Assembly: GCA_031261085.1 (NCBI GenBank)
Contig: JAISKB010000022.1
Span: 1 to 64,000 of the forward strand
Direction: 5' to 3'
Length of the DNA: 64,000 bases
DNA from: Christensenellaceae bacterium
GTDB lineage: Bacteria; Bacillota; Clostridia; Christensenellales; CAG-138
A program made the position numbers and the translations under genes. The notes beneath the pieces are model-generated. The model was not told where the DNA came from. It made no database searches and saw only the letters and a program-made list of their open reading frames with translations. This document shows, piece by piece, positions 24,853-33,672 of the stretch. Numbering within the stretch: position 1 is the stretch's first letter; each line of letters opens with the position of its first letter.

Positions 24853-26082
24853 TTATTTAATGATTTTGCTCACATACAGCGGCAGGGCGGCGTAGAACCG
24901 TATGGCTTTTAGCAGATCCGCCACCGGCAGGCTATCGTTATAAGAATGGCACAGGGCGCCATCGCCGGGGCCAAAGCCCATGGCGGGTATGCCTTGGCGG
25001 CCGCACAGGGAGGTGGCATTGGTGCTGAAATCCCAGCGGCCCACGGTGGGCGCTTCACCGAAAGAATCCTCATAAGCGCGTATGCCGGCCTGTATGAACG
25101 GATGCTCCTCGGGCATCACCCACGAGGGGAAATAGTCCACGCATTTTATGTTATAGCCGGTATAGGTGGTCACTTCTTCGGTATCGATATCCGCCTTCAC
25201 ACCGGGTATATCCGCAAAGAACTGCCGCGCTTCCTGCAGCAGCTCCTCTATGCTTTCACTGCGCGAAATGCGGCGATCGCAGGTGATGACGGCCTCGCCG
25301 GGTATGGTGTTGAGCGAAGGCGTTTTGGGGTTGACGTGGGTTACTTCTATGGTGCCTTTACCCAAGAATTCATCTTCTTCGAAAGCTTGATATTCGTGTA
25401 TGCGCTGCATGATGGGCAGGGCTTTCACCAGCGCGTTGTCGCCGCGCCAGGCAGCGCTTGCGTGGGCGGCTTTGCCAGGCACAGTGATGCGCAGCAGCGC
25501 GCGCCCCTTGTGCCCGCGCACGATGCGCCCCTCGCTGCTTTCGGCCACCAGCACATACGCAGGCTTAATATCCGGCATTTCTTTAAGCATGGCCTCCACG
25601 CAGCTGCCCTCTACATCTTCTTCGGATATGGAGCCCGACACCCACAGCGTGAAGCCCTTATCAAGCCCCAGCGCCTTAATCGCCTTGCCCGCATAGGCGA
25701 TGCCGGCCAGGCAGCCTTTGTCATCCACCGCGCCGCGGCCGTGTATCACCCCGTCCTTCACCTCTCCGCCAAAGGGCGCAAACCCGCCCCACTCGCTTTC
25801 GTCGCCGGGAGCCACGGTATCTATATGCGCGTCATAAAGCAGCGTAATCGGCCCGCTGCCCACGCGCCCCAGCACGTTACCCACCGGATCCACGCGCACC
25901 TCGTCATAGCCGAATTCGCGCATTTTGTCAGCCAAGAAGCTGACGGCGGCGCCTTCTTGATAGGTGACGCTGGGAATGGCGATGAAATCTGCCAAAAATT
26001 GGGTGATTTCCTTTTGGTTGCCAGCGATGTAATCGGCGATTTGATCAACGGCGGCCTTGCATGTAACATTTTTCTCTTCCAC
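24853..26082 (-). CDS. ygeY: YgeY-type M20 metallohydrolase
   Basis: 409-residue M20-family amidohydrolase/peptidase of the YgeY group, found with ygeW and ssnA in anaerobic purine-related clusters. Metal-site residues: His86 and Asp88 (YDAHIDTV), Asp120 (GAVDDKG), Glu154/Glu155 (ISEED) and the C-terminal CHSYNDS His. The dimerisation domain region carries GKAAHASAAWRGDNAL. These enzymes hydrolyse amide or ureido-type bonds of small molecules; here a ring-opened purine product is the probable substrate (inference). GTG start 26082 with AAGGAG. It is divergent from ygeW across 110 bp. No in-frame UGA was seen despite the selenium-linked family name. Confidence 0.87.
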   Translation of the reverse strand: MEEKNVTCKAAVDQIADYIAGNQKEITQFLADFIAIPSVTYQEGAAVSFLADKMREFGYDEVRVDPVGNVLGRVGSGPITLLYDAHIDTVAPGDESEWGGFAPFGGEVKDGVIHGRGAVDDKGCLAGIAYAGKAIKALGLDKGFTLWVSGSISEEDVEGSCVEAMLKEMPDIKPAYVLVAESSEGRIVRGHKGRALLRITVPGKAAHASAAWRGDNALVKALPIMQRIHEYQAFEEDEFLGKGTIEVTHVNPKTPSLNTIPGEAVITCDRRISRSESIEELLQEARQFFADIPGVKADIDTEEVTTYTGYNIKCVDYFPSWVMPEEHPFIQAGIRAYEDSFGEAPTVGRWDFSTNATSLCGRQGIPAMGFGPGDGALCHSYNDSLPVADLLKAIRFYAALPLYVSKIIK

Positions 26083-26111
26083 GATAAATTCTCCTTGCTA
26101 ATATGTTTGGC

Positions 26112-26163
26112 TTGTACTACAATAATATCACAAATTGATATAGTAATATAGTGCAATTTATAA
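26112..26163 (+). promoter_or_regulatory. Divergent ygeY/ygeW control region
   Basis: Inverted repeat ATATCA-CAAAT-TGATAT (26125-26141) sits midway between the two genes. Plus-strand promoter candidates are TTGTAC-N18-TGATAT (26112-26141) and TTGATA-N17-TTATAA (26135-26163). One regulator could control both directions. The promoter calls are tentative. Confidence 0.35.
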
Positions 26164-26192
26164 AAAACAATAAAAAAGCGGAGGTAATTTTC

Positions 26193-27191
26193 ATGCAGAC
26201 CGGACTCAAGGGCAAGCACTTTTTGTGCGAGCAGGATTGGACAAACGAAGAATTGGAAACGCTTATGCTCGTCACCGATGAGCTTAAAAAGCGCTATCTA
26301 CTCGATTTGGATACCGATTGGCTCCACAACAAATCATTGTTTATGTTATTCTTCGAAGAATCTACCCGCACCCGCAACGCTTTCGAATGCGGCATCACCC
26401 AGCTGGGCGGCCACGCCAACTATCTCACCCCCAAAGCCACGCAAATTGATCACGGCGAAACCCCGAAAGACACCATCGAGGTGCTCTCACGCATGGGTCA
26501 TGCCATAGGCGTGCGCAACTCTTTTGTGGATGGACATAAGTGGATGCGTGAGCTGGCAAAATATTCGAATATCCCCGTATACAACATGCAGTGCGACCTG
26601 TGGCATCCCACGCAATCCATCGCCGACCTGTATACCATACGCGAAAAGTTCCACAACGAGCTAAAAGGCCGCAAGTTCGTTATTAGCTGGACGAGCGCCG
26701 GCAACTATATGCGCCCGCTTTCTATGGCGCAGTCTTTGGTGACGCTCATGCCGCGTTTTGGGCTGGACGTAACCCTGGCGCACCCCAAGGGCTTTGAGCT
26801 GATGCCCGATGTGCTGAAGGTGGCCCGCGAAAACGCCGAAGCATATGGCTCGAAATTCGAAATTGTGAACGATATGGACGAGGCCTGCACCGATGCCGAC
26901 ATCATCTATGCCAAGGGCTGGGGCCCCATCATGACCGTGGGTGATGATGAAAAACGCGGCGTGGAGATGATCAACCAAAACCCGGGATGGATTGTGAACC
27001 GCGAGCGCATCGAGCTTTCGAAGAAGCATTCCATCTACATGCACTGCATGCCTGCCGACCGCGACATAGAGGTGACCAGCGAAGTGATGGATGGCCCGCA
27101 TAGCGTGCTTTATGATGAAGCTGAAAACCGCATGCACACCATCAAGGCGCTCATGGCGCTCACCATGGGCAATGTGACTGCCAGAAGATAA
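26193..27191 (+). CDS. ygeW: Knotted carbamoyltransferase YgeW
   Basis: 332 residues, aspartate/ornithine transcarbamoylase superfamily. Carbamoyl-phosphate site STRTR (57-61), HPTQ (138-141) and HCMPA (282-286) are all visible; the rest matches the YgeW group, whose natural substrate is unsettled. It probably splits or makes a carbamoyl-nitrogen compound arising from purine ring cleavage, which would yield carbamoyl phosphate and so ATP. No carbamate kinase is in the window. Start ATG 26193 with CGGAGGTAA. First gene of a six-gene plus operon. Confidence 0.9.
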   Translation: MQTGLKGKHFLCEQDWTNEELETLMLVTDELKKRYLLDLDTDWLHNKSLFMLFFEESTRTRNAFECGITQLGGHANYLTPKATQIDHGETPKDTIEVLSRMGHAIGVRNSFVDGHKWMRELAKYSNIPVYNMQCDLWHPTQSIADLYTIREKFHNELKGRKFVISWTSAGNYMRPLSMAQSLVTLMPRFGLDVTLAHPKGFELMPDVLKVARENAEAYGSKFEIVNDMDEACTDADIIYAKGWGPIMTVGDDEKRGVEMINQNPGWIVNRERIELSKKHSIYMHCMPADRDIEVTSEVMDGPHSVLYDEAENRMHTIKALMALTMGNVTARR

Positions 27192-27210
27192 AGGTAATAG
27201 AAGATTTTTT

Positions 27211-27238
27211 GCGGGGAGGCGCCCGGCGTTCTCCCCGC
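27211..27238 (+). other. Hairpin between ygeW and the ssnA-like gene
   Basis: Perfect 8-bp stem GCGGGGAG/CTCCCCGC with a 12-nt loop and no following U-tract. It may modulate mRNA stability within the operon. Confidence 0.4.
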
Positions 27239-27268
27239 CACTTCACAAGCGTTTCTAACGGAGGCACT

Positions 27269-28600
27269 ATGCAACGAAGCATCATACTACACGGCGCGGC
27301 GGTGCTGACGCCGGCAGGCCCGCAACCGCATTGGGGCCTTTGCATAAAAGATGGGCGCATAGCGCAGCTGGGGCCATGGCAGGATTTGAAGCCCGGCCCG
27401 CAGGATGAGTATTTAGATTGTAAAAACCAGATTATCTTGCCCGGTTTCATCAACGGGCACACGCATATGTATGGCGTGCTTTCACACGGCATCAGCACGG
27501 ATGCCGTGGTGGAGGAGTTTAATGGATTTTTAGAAGATTTTTGGTGGCCGCATGTTGAAAACCGTATAAGCCGCGAACTGGCGGAGCTTACGGCGGAGTG
27601 GGCCTGTGTAGAGATGATAGAAAGCGGCACGACCGCGTTTTTCGATATATTGGAAGCGCCCCTGTCACTGCCCGGCGCGCTGGAAAGCGAGGCGCTGGCG
27701 GTGCAAAAGGCGGGCTTGCGCGCCACGCTCACATTCGAAGCCTGCGAGCGCGTAAGCGCCGAAAACGCCGCGCTGGGCCTAGAGGAAAACGCCGCGTTCA
27801 TACGAGCGCACAAGGCAGATGCGTTGATAGGCGGCGCTATGAGCATACACACCTTGTTTACCTGTGGGCACGGCTATGTGCTGCGCGCGAGAGAGATGGC
27901 GCGGCAGCTTGGCACGAAGTTCCACATGCACCTGAGCGAGAGCGTTGCCGAACCCGATTGGTGCTTGGCGCATTTGGGCAAACGCCCAGTCGAAACCTAT
28001 GCCGAGTGGGGCGTGCTCGATGCCGATGTGCTGGCTTCGCAGCTGGTGCAGCTAAACGAGGCCGAAATAGCCCTCTATGCCAAAAGCGGGGCCGGGGCTG
28101 TGAGCATGCCGCTTTCAAATTGCGAGGTGGGCGGCGGCGTGGCGCCTGTGCCGGCGCTGCTGCGCGCGGGCGTGCAGGTAGGGTTGGGCAGCGACGGATA
28201 CATCAACAGCTTCTTCGAGGTGATGCGCGGCGCGTTTTTGATACACAAGGCGCATCTGCAAAACCCGCAGGTAATGGATGCAAAGACCGTGTTCACCATG
28301 GCCACCGCCATGGGTGCAAAGGCGCTGGGCAACGCGCAGATAGGCGCGCTGGCGCCGGGTATGCAGGCGGATGTGATTACCATACGCACAGACGATACGC
28401 CTACGCCCGTAAACCTAAAAAACATATACGACCAAGTCGTGCTTTTTCGCAACCCGGGCGATGTGGAGCATGTGTTTGTGCAGGGTAGGCCGCTAAAGCT
28501 GAACGGCCGGCTGCAAACGCTGGATAAAGCCGCCATACGCGAGCGGTTGCGCGAGCAAAGCGCACAGTTTTGGGAAGTTCGCCCACAAAGTGGAGGATAA
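27269..28600 (+). CDS. ssnA: SsnA-like amidohydrolase with altered active site
   Basis: 443 residues, closest in layout to SsnA (FINGHTHMYG; FWWPHVENRIS; TFEACER). Metal ligands His64/His66, His221 (HMHLSES, with Glu224) and Asp309 (GLGSDG) remain. However, the beta-6 histidine (AHCV/AHGL in the family) is replaced by Gln258 (ASQLVQL), and the next family His (SHN) by Met280 (VSMPLSN). The active-site His is present in the other amidohydrolase of this region. The enzyme may therefore act on a different substrate or be impaired. Start ATG 27269 with ACGGAGGCAC. It lies between ygeW and the molybdenum subunit gene, overlapping neither. Confidence 0.78.
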   Translation: MQRSIILHGAAVLTPAGPQPHWGLCIKDGRIAQLGPWQDLKPGPQDEYLDCKNQIILPGFINGHTHMYGVLSHGISTDAVVEEFNGFLEDFWWPHVENRISRELAELTAEWACVEMIESGTTAFFDILEAPLSLPGALESEALAVQKAGLRATLTFEACERVSAENAALGLEENAAFIRAHKADALIGGAMSIHTLFTCGHGYVLRAREMARQLGTKFHMHLSESVAEPDWCLAHLGKRPVETYAEWGVLDADVLASQLVQLNEAEIALYAKSGAGAVSMPLSNCEVGGGVAPVPALLRAGVQVGLGSDGYINSFFEVMRGAFLIHKAHLQNPQVMDAKTVFTMATAMGAKALGNAQIGALAPGMQADVITIRTDDTPTPVNLKNIYDQVVLFRNPGDVEHVFVQGRPLKLNGRLQTLDKAAIRERLREQSAQFWEVRPQSGG

Positions 28601-28603
28601 CGA

Positions 28604-30967
28604 ATGCCGCTCTATGGTAAAAAACAATTCAACGCGATAAACCGATCCGTGCCGCGAATCGATGGCTACGACAAAGTGACGGGCCGCGCGCGGTTTGCGG
28701 CGGATCTTTCCATGCCGGATATGGTATATGGCGGTGTGCTGCGCAGCGGGCGCAGCAGCGCCAAAGTGGTGCATATAGATACTTCTGAGGCTTTGCGCCT
28801 GCCGGGGGTGCTGGCGGTAGTGACCGCCGCCGATGTGGAAAAACCGCAGAGCTGGGCATCCTACATGTATATCACCGACAGGGTGCGCTATGTGGGTGAT
28901 GTGGTGGCATGGGCGTGTGCCGAAACGCCGCAGCAGGTGCGCGAGGCTTTGGCAGCCATAAGGGTAGAATATGAAGAGCTGCCGGCGGTATATGACATGC
29001 GCGCCGCCCTGGAACCGGGCGCGCCGGTGGTGCAGGAAAAATATCCCGATAATATCTTCAAAGAATCCGTGTTTCATCTGCGCAAGGGCAATGTGGAAAA
29101 GGCGTTTGCCGAGGCCGATTTCGTCATCGAGCGCGAGTATGAAACCCAATATATTGAGCACGCTTATATAGAGCCCGAAGCCGCGCTTGCCGTGCAGCAT
29201 GCCGGCAGCGGCGAAATGACCGTATATGCCGCGGCGCAAAACCCGTTTTTTACACGCCGTTATGTGGCGGATATTTTGGGCGCGCCGCTCAATCGCGTGC
29301 AGATATTGCAGCAGACGCTGGGCGGCTCGTTCGGTGGCAAAGAGGAGGGCTTGGGCCTGCTGGCTGCGCGCGCCGCCTGGCTGTGCAGGCATGTGAACCG
29401 GCCGGTGAAGATGACGTTTACACGCGAAGAATCCTTTTTGGAGAGTTCGAAGCGGCATCCGTTTTTGCTGCGCTACAAGGCGGGCATCATGAAGGACGGG
29501 CGCATCGTGGCCTGGGAGGGCACGCAGATAGACAACTGCGGCGCCTACAACAATCAAACGCAGTTTATGAACTGGCGCGCCAACGCGCATAGCGCCGGCG
29601 TATACAGCATCGCCAATGTAAAAACCGATACATTTGGCGTGTTTACCAACAACGTGCACGGCGGCGCCATGCGCGGCTATAGTTCACCACAGCTTCTGTT
29701 CGCCCAAGAGCAATTCATAGATGAAATAGCCGAGGAAATTGGCCTGAGCGAGGTGGAAATGCGCCGCATTAACTGCCTCAAAACCGGCAATCAGCACGCC
29801 ACCGGGGCAACGCTCAGCCACGTCACAATCAGCGAGGTTATGGAACATACGCTGGCCGAGACCGACTATGAAAAAAAGCGCGAAACATATAAAAAACAAA
29901 CGTCTTCTGTGAAGCGGCGCGGCATTGGCATGGCCATATGCCACCGCAGCTGCGGCTTTGGCGCCGAATCGCCAGATGCTTCCGGCGCGATGCTCATCGC
30001 CAATGAAGACGGCAGCGTGTTGGTGCACTCCGGCCTTGCCGAAAACGGGCAGGGTCTTAAGACTGCCTACGCGCAGATAGCTGCCGAGGCGCTGGGCGTA
30101 CCCTATGAAAACGTCCAGTCCTTTGGGGTGGATACGCACGCGATTGCCGATTGTGGTATGACGGTGGCCTCCCGGGGCACGGTGATGGGCGCGCAGTCCG
30201 TACGCAAGGCCGGCTTGCAGTTAAATGCCGTCATGCGTCAAAACGCTGTAGAGCTAGGGTTCTTTGCGGACATGCGCAAGATCGAACAGGTCAACGGGCT
30301 AAAGCCATACAGCCTTGATGATTTTAGTGTAAACAGCGGCGAGCAGCTGCTTCTGCGGGACGGTGTGTTTTATCTGCCCGATTACCCGGCTTATACGGTG
30401 CCGTTCAACGCGGTGACAGGCTCGGGCATATGGGCTGGCAAGCAGCTTTCTTCCTATGCCTGGTTTGTGCCCGAGCCATGCGTACAAGATCACGAAACCG
30501 GGCAAGGCGTGATTGCCCCCACCTTCGCCTATGGCTGCGTGGTGGCCGAGGTAGAGGTGGATATGCGCACCGGCTATGTCGACGTGTTGCACGTTACATC
30601 GAGCCATGACGTGGGCACGGCCATAAACCCCGCGCTGATAAAGGGGCAGATATATGGCGGCATCGTGATGGGGCAGGGCTTCGCCGTAATGGAAGATGTG
30701 GAGCTGCACGCCGGCAAGGTGGGCAACCCCAATTTGGATGAATACATATTGCCCACCGCAATGGATATGCCAAACATGCGCGTGAACGTATTCGAGTGCG
30801 ATGACGAAAAGGGCACCTATGGCGCCAAGAGCGTGGGCGAGCCCGCCACCGAAGCCGTGGGCGCCGCCATCGCAAACGCGGTATATAGCGCCACCGGCCG
30901 CCGCATACGCAAAAACCCGGCAGGACTGGAGCAGGTGCTGCTGGGCAAAAAATTGAGCAAGGGGTAA
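28604..30967 (+). CDS. xdhA: Xanthine dehydrogenase-type molybdopterin subunit
   Basis: 787-residue catalytic subunit of a three-part molybdenum hydroxylase. N-terminal region RIDGYDKVTGRARFAADLSMPDMVYGGVLRS is typical; GGSFGGKEEG is a molybdopterin loop; the C-terminal GAKSVGEPAT carries the catalytic Glu. It acts on purines such as hypoxanthine, xanthine or, run in reverse, urate; specificity residues cannot be assigned by eye. The start ATG overlaps the region of GGAGGATAACG at the end of the previous gene. FAD and Fe-S subunits follow directly. Confidence 0.88.
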   Translation: MPLYGKKQFNAINRSVPRIDGYDKVTGRARFAADLSMPDMVYGGVLRSGRSSAKVVHIDTSEALRLPGVLAVVTAADVEKPQSWASYMYITDRVRYVGDVVAWACAETPQQVREALAAIRVEYEELPAVYDMRAALEPGAPVVQEKYPDNIFKESVFHLRKGNVEKAFAEADFVIEREYETQYIEHAYIEPEAALAVQHAGSGEMTVYAAAQNPFFTRRYVADILGAPLNRVQILQQTLGGSFGGKEEGLGLLAARAAWLCRHVNRPVKMTFTREESFLESSKRHPFLLRYKAGIMKDGRIVAWEGTQIDNCGAYNNQTQFMNWRANAHSAGVYSIANVKTDTFGVFTNNVHGGAMRGYSSPQLLFAQEQFIDEIAEEIGLSEVEMRRINCLKTGNQHATGATLSHVTISEVMEHTLAETDYEKKRETYKKQTSSVKRRGIGMAICHRSCGFGAESPDASGAMLIANEDGSVLVHSGLAENGQGLKTAYAQIAAEALGVPYENVQSFGVDTHAIADCGMTVASRGTVMGAQSVRKAGLQLNAVMRQNAVELGFFADMRKIEQVNGLKPYSLDDFSVNSGEQLLLRDGVFYLPDYPAYTVPFNAVTGSGIWAGKQLSSYAWFVPEPCVQDHETGQGVIAPTFAYGCVVAEVEVDMRTGYVDVLHVTSSHDVGTAINPALIKGQIYGGIVMGQGFAVMEDVELHAGKVGNPNLDEYILPTAMDMPNMRVNVFECDDEKGTYGAKSVGEPATEAVGAAIANAVYSATGRRIRKNPAGLEQVLLGKKLSKG

Positions 30968-30971
30968 AGTG

Positions 30972-31847
30972 ATGCAGCAACTTCAATACATAAAGCCTAA
31001 GTCGCTGCACGAGGCGTTGCAATATCTGCACGAATATGCGGGCCAAGCCAAGCCCTATGCGGGCGGCACCGACCTGATGGTGCAGCTGCGCGCCGGCGAG
31101 CGGCGCCTGGCCGAAACACGCTATCTTATAGATATAAACGGCCTTGCCGAACTGCACGGCTTCGCTATGAAAGCGGACGGCACGATTTCTATCGGCGCCG
31201 CAACGAGTCACAGCGCTGTAAGCCAAAGCGCGCTTCTGCAAGAGCACGCGCCGTTTTTATGCGCGGCGGCGTCCTCTGTGGGTTCGCCGCAAATACGCAA
31301 CATGGGCACGGTGGGCGGCAACCTGTGCAACGGTTCGCCCGCGGCCGATACGCTATCGCCCTTCGTGGCGCTGGGTGCAGAAATAGAATTGCACAGCCTG
31401 CGCGGCCTGCGCAGCGTGCCGGCGCCGGATATATATATCGGCGCGGGCAAGGTAAAGCTGGCGCCAGATGAACTGGCGGTGCGCATACATTTTTCGAGCG
31501 CCGCGGCATACAACACCGCGTTTGTGAAGCTGGGACGCCGCAAGGCGCTGGCCATATCCCGCATGAACGTGGCGGCGGCGCTGCTGCTCGAGGAGGGCCG
31601 CATAGCCGATGCGCGCATTGCGCCGGGCTGCGTCTTCCCTGTGCCGGGCAGGGTTCCGATGGCGGAAAAGCTGCTGCTTGGGCAAACGCCTTGCGCCCAT
31701 CTTTTTTTCGAGTGCGGGAAAGCCGTGGCCGAAGAGATGAACGCGCGCACGGGCTTGCGCTGGTCCACTCCCTATAAACAGCCGGTAGCCGAAGCGTTGG
31801 TGCAGCGCGCGCTGTGCGCTGCCGCCGGCATAGCCGAGGAGGAATAG
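30972..31847 (+). CDS. xdhB: Xanthine dehydrogenase-type FAD-binding subunit
   Basis: 291 residues, CO-dehydrogenase-flavoprotein family. FAD-binding motifs: YAGGTDLMVQLRAGE (about 33-47) and GSPQIRNMGTVGGNLCNGSPAADTLSP in the middle, both diagnostic. It transfers electrons from the Fe-S subunit to NAD(P) or another acceptor. ATG 30972 was preferred over a GTG three bases upstream because AAGGGG is at the right distance. It is the only FAD subunit in the window, so it might also serve the fused hydroxylase at 15828. Confidence 0.88.
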   Translation: MQQLQYIKPKSLHEALQYLHEYAGQAKPYAGGTDLMVQLRAGERRLAETRYLIDINGLAELHGFAMKADGTISIGAATSHSAVSQSALLQEHAPFLCAAASSVGSPQIRNMGTVGGNLCNGSPAADTLSPFVALGAEIELHSLRGLRSVPAPDIYIGAGKVKLAPDELAVRIHFSSAAAYNTAFVKLGRRKALAISRMNVAAALLLEEGRIADARIAPGCVFPVPGRVPMAEKLLLGQTPCAHLFFECGKAVAEEMNARTGLRWSTPYKQPVAEALVQRALCAAAGIAEEE

Positions 31848-31848
31848 C

Positions 31849-32325
31849 ATGGTTACGTTTTCACTTTCATTCACGCTAAACAGCGCGCCTGTTCACATCG
31901 CCATCGAGCCAAACGCGCGGCTGCTCGATGTGCTGCGCGATCAACTGGGGCTTACCGGCGTTAAGGAGGGCTGCGGCGTGGGTGAGTGCGGCGCGTGCAC
32001 CGTCATTATAGATGGGGAAACGGCCGATAGCTGCCTTGTTCTGGCGGCGAGTGTGGCCGGCAAAAGCGTCACCACTATAGAAGGCCTGGAGCAGGATGGG
32101 ATATTGCACCCCCTACAGCAGGCGGTGCTCGATCATCATGCGCTGCAATGCGGTTTTTGCACGCCCGGCTTCATATTGAGCGCCAAGGCGCTGCTCGATA
32201 AAAACCCGCATCCCACGCGGAATGAGATTAAAACCGCTATATCCGGCAACCTGTGCCGCTGCACAGGCTATATGCAGCTCATCGAAGCCATAGAAGACGT
32301 GGCCGGCGCACGGCAGGAAGGATGA
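31849..32325 (+). CDS. xdhC: Xanthine dehydrogenase-type [2Fe-2S] subunit
   Basis: 158-residue electron-transfer subunit. Plant-type cluster ligands Cys42, 47, 50, 62 (GCGVGECGAC) and second cluster Cys101, 104, 136, 138 (CGFCTPG, LCRCTG). It connects the Mo site with FAD. The ATG follows GAGGAGGAATAGC one base after the previous stop, so translation is coupled. The symbol follows the E. coli subunit naming, where XdhC is the Fe-S subunit; it is not the XdhC/CoxI maturation factor. Confidence 0.9.
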   Translation: MVTFSLSFTLNSAPVHIAIEPNARLLDVLRDQLGLTGVKEGCGVGECGACTVIIDGETADSCLVLAASVAGKSVTTIEGLEQDGILHPLQQAVLDHHALQCGFCTPGFILSAKALLDKNPHPTRNEIKTAISGNLCRCTGYMQLIEAIEDVAGARQEG

Positions 32326-32331
32326 ATTCAT

Positions 32332-33507
32332 ATGACAGAAACCAAAGGCATAGACACCAGCATAGAGTATTGCGGCCGCAGGCTGCAAAGCCCGTTCATT
32401 TTGGCATCCGGCCCGCTCAGCTATGGGGCGCAGGGCATGATACGCGCGCATGAGGCGGGCTTTGGCGCTGTAGTCACCAAGACCATACGCTTGCAGGCCG
32501 CCGTGAACCCCGTGCACCACATAGGCAAGGTTTCGGGGGATACGCTGATAAACTGCGAGAAGTGGGCCGATTTCGACAGGCTCGCGTGGTATGAAAAAGA
32601 GATACCCGAGGCGGTGCGGGCTGGCGCTACGGTGATAGGGAGCGTGGGCCATACCCCGGGTGAAGCGAAGGCGATCGTGCAAGATGTAGAGAAGGCCGGC
32701 GCGCACATGATAGAGCTCGTATCTTACACCGAAGATACGCTGCTGCCCATGCTCGACTATGCCAAGGCGCATGTGCGCATACCCGTCATATGCAAGCTTA
32801 GCGGGAACTGGGCAAACCCGGCGGCCACGGCGCGGGCCTGTTATGAACACGGAGCCGACGGCGTGGCGGCCATAGATTCTATCGGCCCGGTGCTCAAGAT
32901 AGATATTCACAACCGCCGCCCACTCATGATGAGCGGGGACGGATATGGATGGCTGACCGGCGCCGCCATCAAGCCCATATCCCTGCGCATCAACGCGGAT
33001 ATAGCGCGCGGCGTGAAGGGATATAAGAACCTCTATTGCATTGGCGGCGTGATGAGCGCCGCAGATGCCCTGGAATTCTTAATGGTGGGCAGCCATGCGG
33101 TGGGCGTGTGCACGGCCACCATCCTTAAGGGCATAGGCTATGTGGGCACCCTGCGCAGGCAGCTTGCTGAGCTGCTGCAAACGTTGGGCTTTGGCAGCCT
33201 GCAAGAAGCCGTGGGCGCGGCATTGCCGAATTTCCCGCAGCGGGAATGCGTCACAGACCTTGCCTTTTCGTTTGCCCCCGAGGCTTGCACCAAGTGCGGC
33301 AAGTGTGCGCTGGTATGCCCTTATGCCGCGCGCAAGCTGGAGTATCCTACCATGCACCTGGATGCCGCGCTGTGCCGCAGCTGCGGCCTGTGCGCCGACT
33401 ATTGCCCAACCGGCGCGCTTTCGTCAAGCTGCAAGGAACCCACCGCAGCGCATGCGCGGCTGGCCGAAGCATCCGCCGCTTTCGATAAGATGATCGCAGG
33501 TGAATAA
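32332..33507 (+). CDS. PreA-like FMN/4Fe-4S dehydrogenase with altered active-site loop
   Basis: 391 residues: an FMN TIM barrel of the dihydroorotate/dihydropyrimidine dehydrogenase type (ASGPLSYGAQGM, VVTKTIR, GYGWLTGAAIKPISLR, IGGVMSA) plus a C-terminal two-cluster ferredoxin (Cys319/322/325/329 and Cys348/351/354/358). In dihydropyrimidine and class 1B dihydroorotate dehydrogenases the loop after the fourth strand reads N-x-SCP with the catalytic Cys; here the same place reads IELVSYTEDT (127-136), with no Cys and no Asn. Lys155 (VICKL) is kept. It likely reduces or oxidises a ring or ring-opened purine product with ferredoxin. No PreT-type partner is adjacent. ATG 32332 with GGAAGGATG. 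Confidence 0.78.
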   Translation: MTETKGIDTSIEYCGRRLQSPFILASGPLSYGAQGMIRAHEAGFGAVVTKTIRLQAAVNPVHHIGKVSGDTLINCEKWADFDRLAWYEKEIPEAVRAGATVIGSVGHTPGEAKAIVQDVEKAGAHMIELVSYTEDTLLPMLDYAKAHVRIPVICKLSGNWANPAATARACYEHGADGVAAIDSIGPVLKIDIHNRRPLMMSGDGYGWLTGAAIKPISLRINADIARGVKGYKNLYCIGGVMSAADALEFLMVGSHAVGVCTATILKGIGYVGTLRRQLAELLQTLGFGSLQEAVGAALPNFPQRECVTDLAFSFAPEACTKCGKCALVCPYAARKLEYPTMHLDAALCRSCGLCADYCPTGALSSSCKEPTAAHARLAEASAAFDKMIAGE

Positions 33508-33542
33508 AACGATGCGGCACTGCCTCCTGCATTGCGCCGGTT

Positions 33543-33589
33543 AACAGCCGCGTTTCTTCTATCTATGTGGCTGTTTGTATAATTTTTTC
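33543..33589 (+). terminator. Intrinsic terminator of the ygeW-xdh operon
   Basis: AACAGCC (33543-33549) pairs with GGCTGTT (33569-33575), with a 19-nt loop; TTGTATAATTTTTTC follows. Confidence 0.6.
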
Positions 33590-33603
33590 TTATCCGGGCG
33601 CAT

Positions 33604-33632
33604 TTGCATGCACAGAATCTATATGGTATAAT
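33604..33632 (+). promoter_or_regulatory. Promoter of the GntR gene
   Basis: TTGCAT (33604-33609), a 17-nt spacer, consensus TATAAT (33627-33632). It gives the regulator its own transcript after the upstream terminator. Confidence 0.6.
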
Positions 33633-33639
33633 ATATCAT

Positions 33640-33651
33640 TGCATATATGCA
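33640..33651. promoter_or_regulatory. 12-bp palindromic operator candidate
   Basis: TGCATATATGCA is a perfect palindrome about 8 bp downstream of the -10 box and 21 bp before the GntR start, a classical autorepression site. I did not find the same sequence at the other purine promoters. Confidence 0.45.
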
Positions 33652-33672
33652 TAGCATATCATGGGAGGTAGA

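Noticed and set aside
24853..26082. Selenoprotein suspicion for YgeY (family is called selenium-metabolism hydrolase)
   Set aside because: The frame is open from GTG to stop with no in-frame UGA and no selenocysteine insertion hairpin was seen.
24946..26151. Long plus-strand open frame (about 400 codons)
   Set aside because: It is antisense to ygeY, has no family similarity or ribosome site, and exists because of GC-rich codon use in the real gene.
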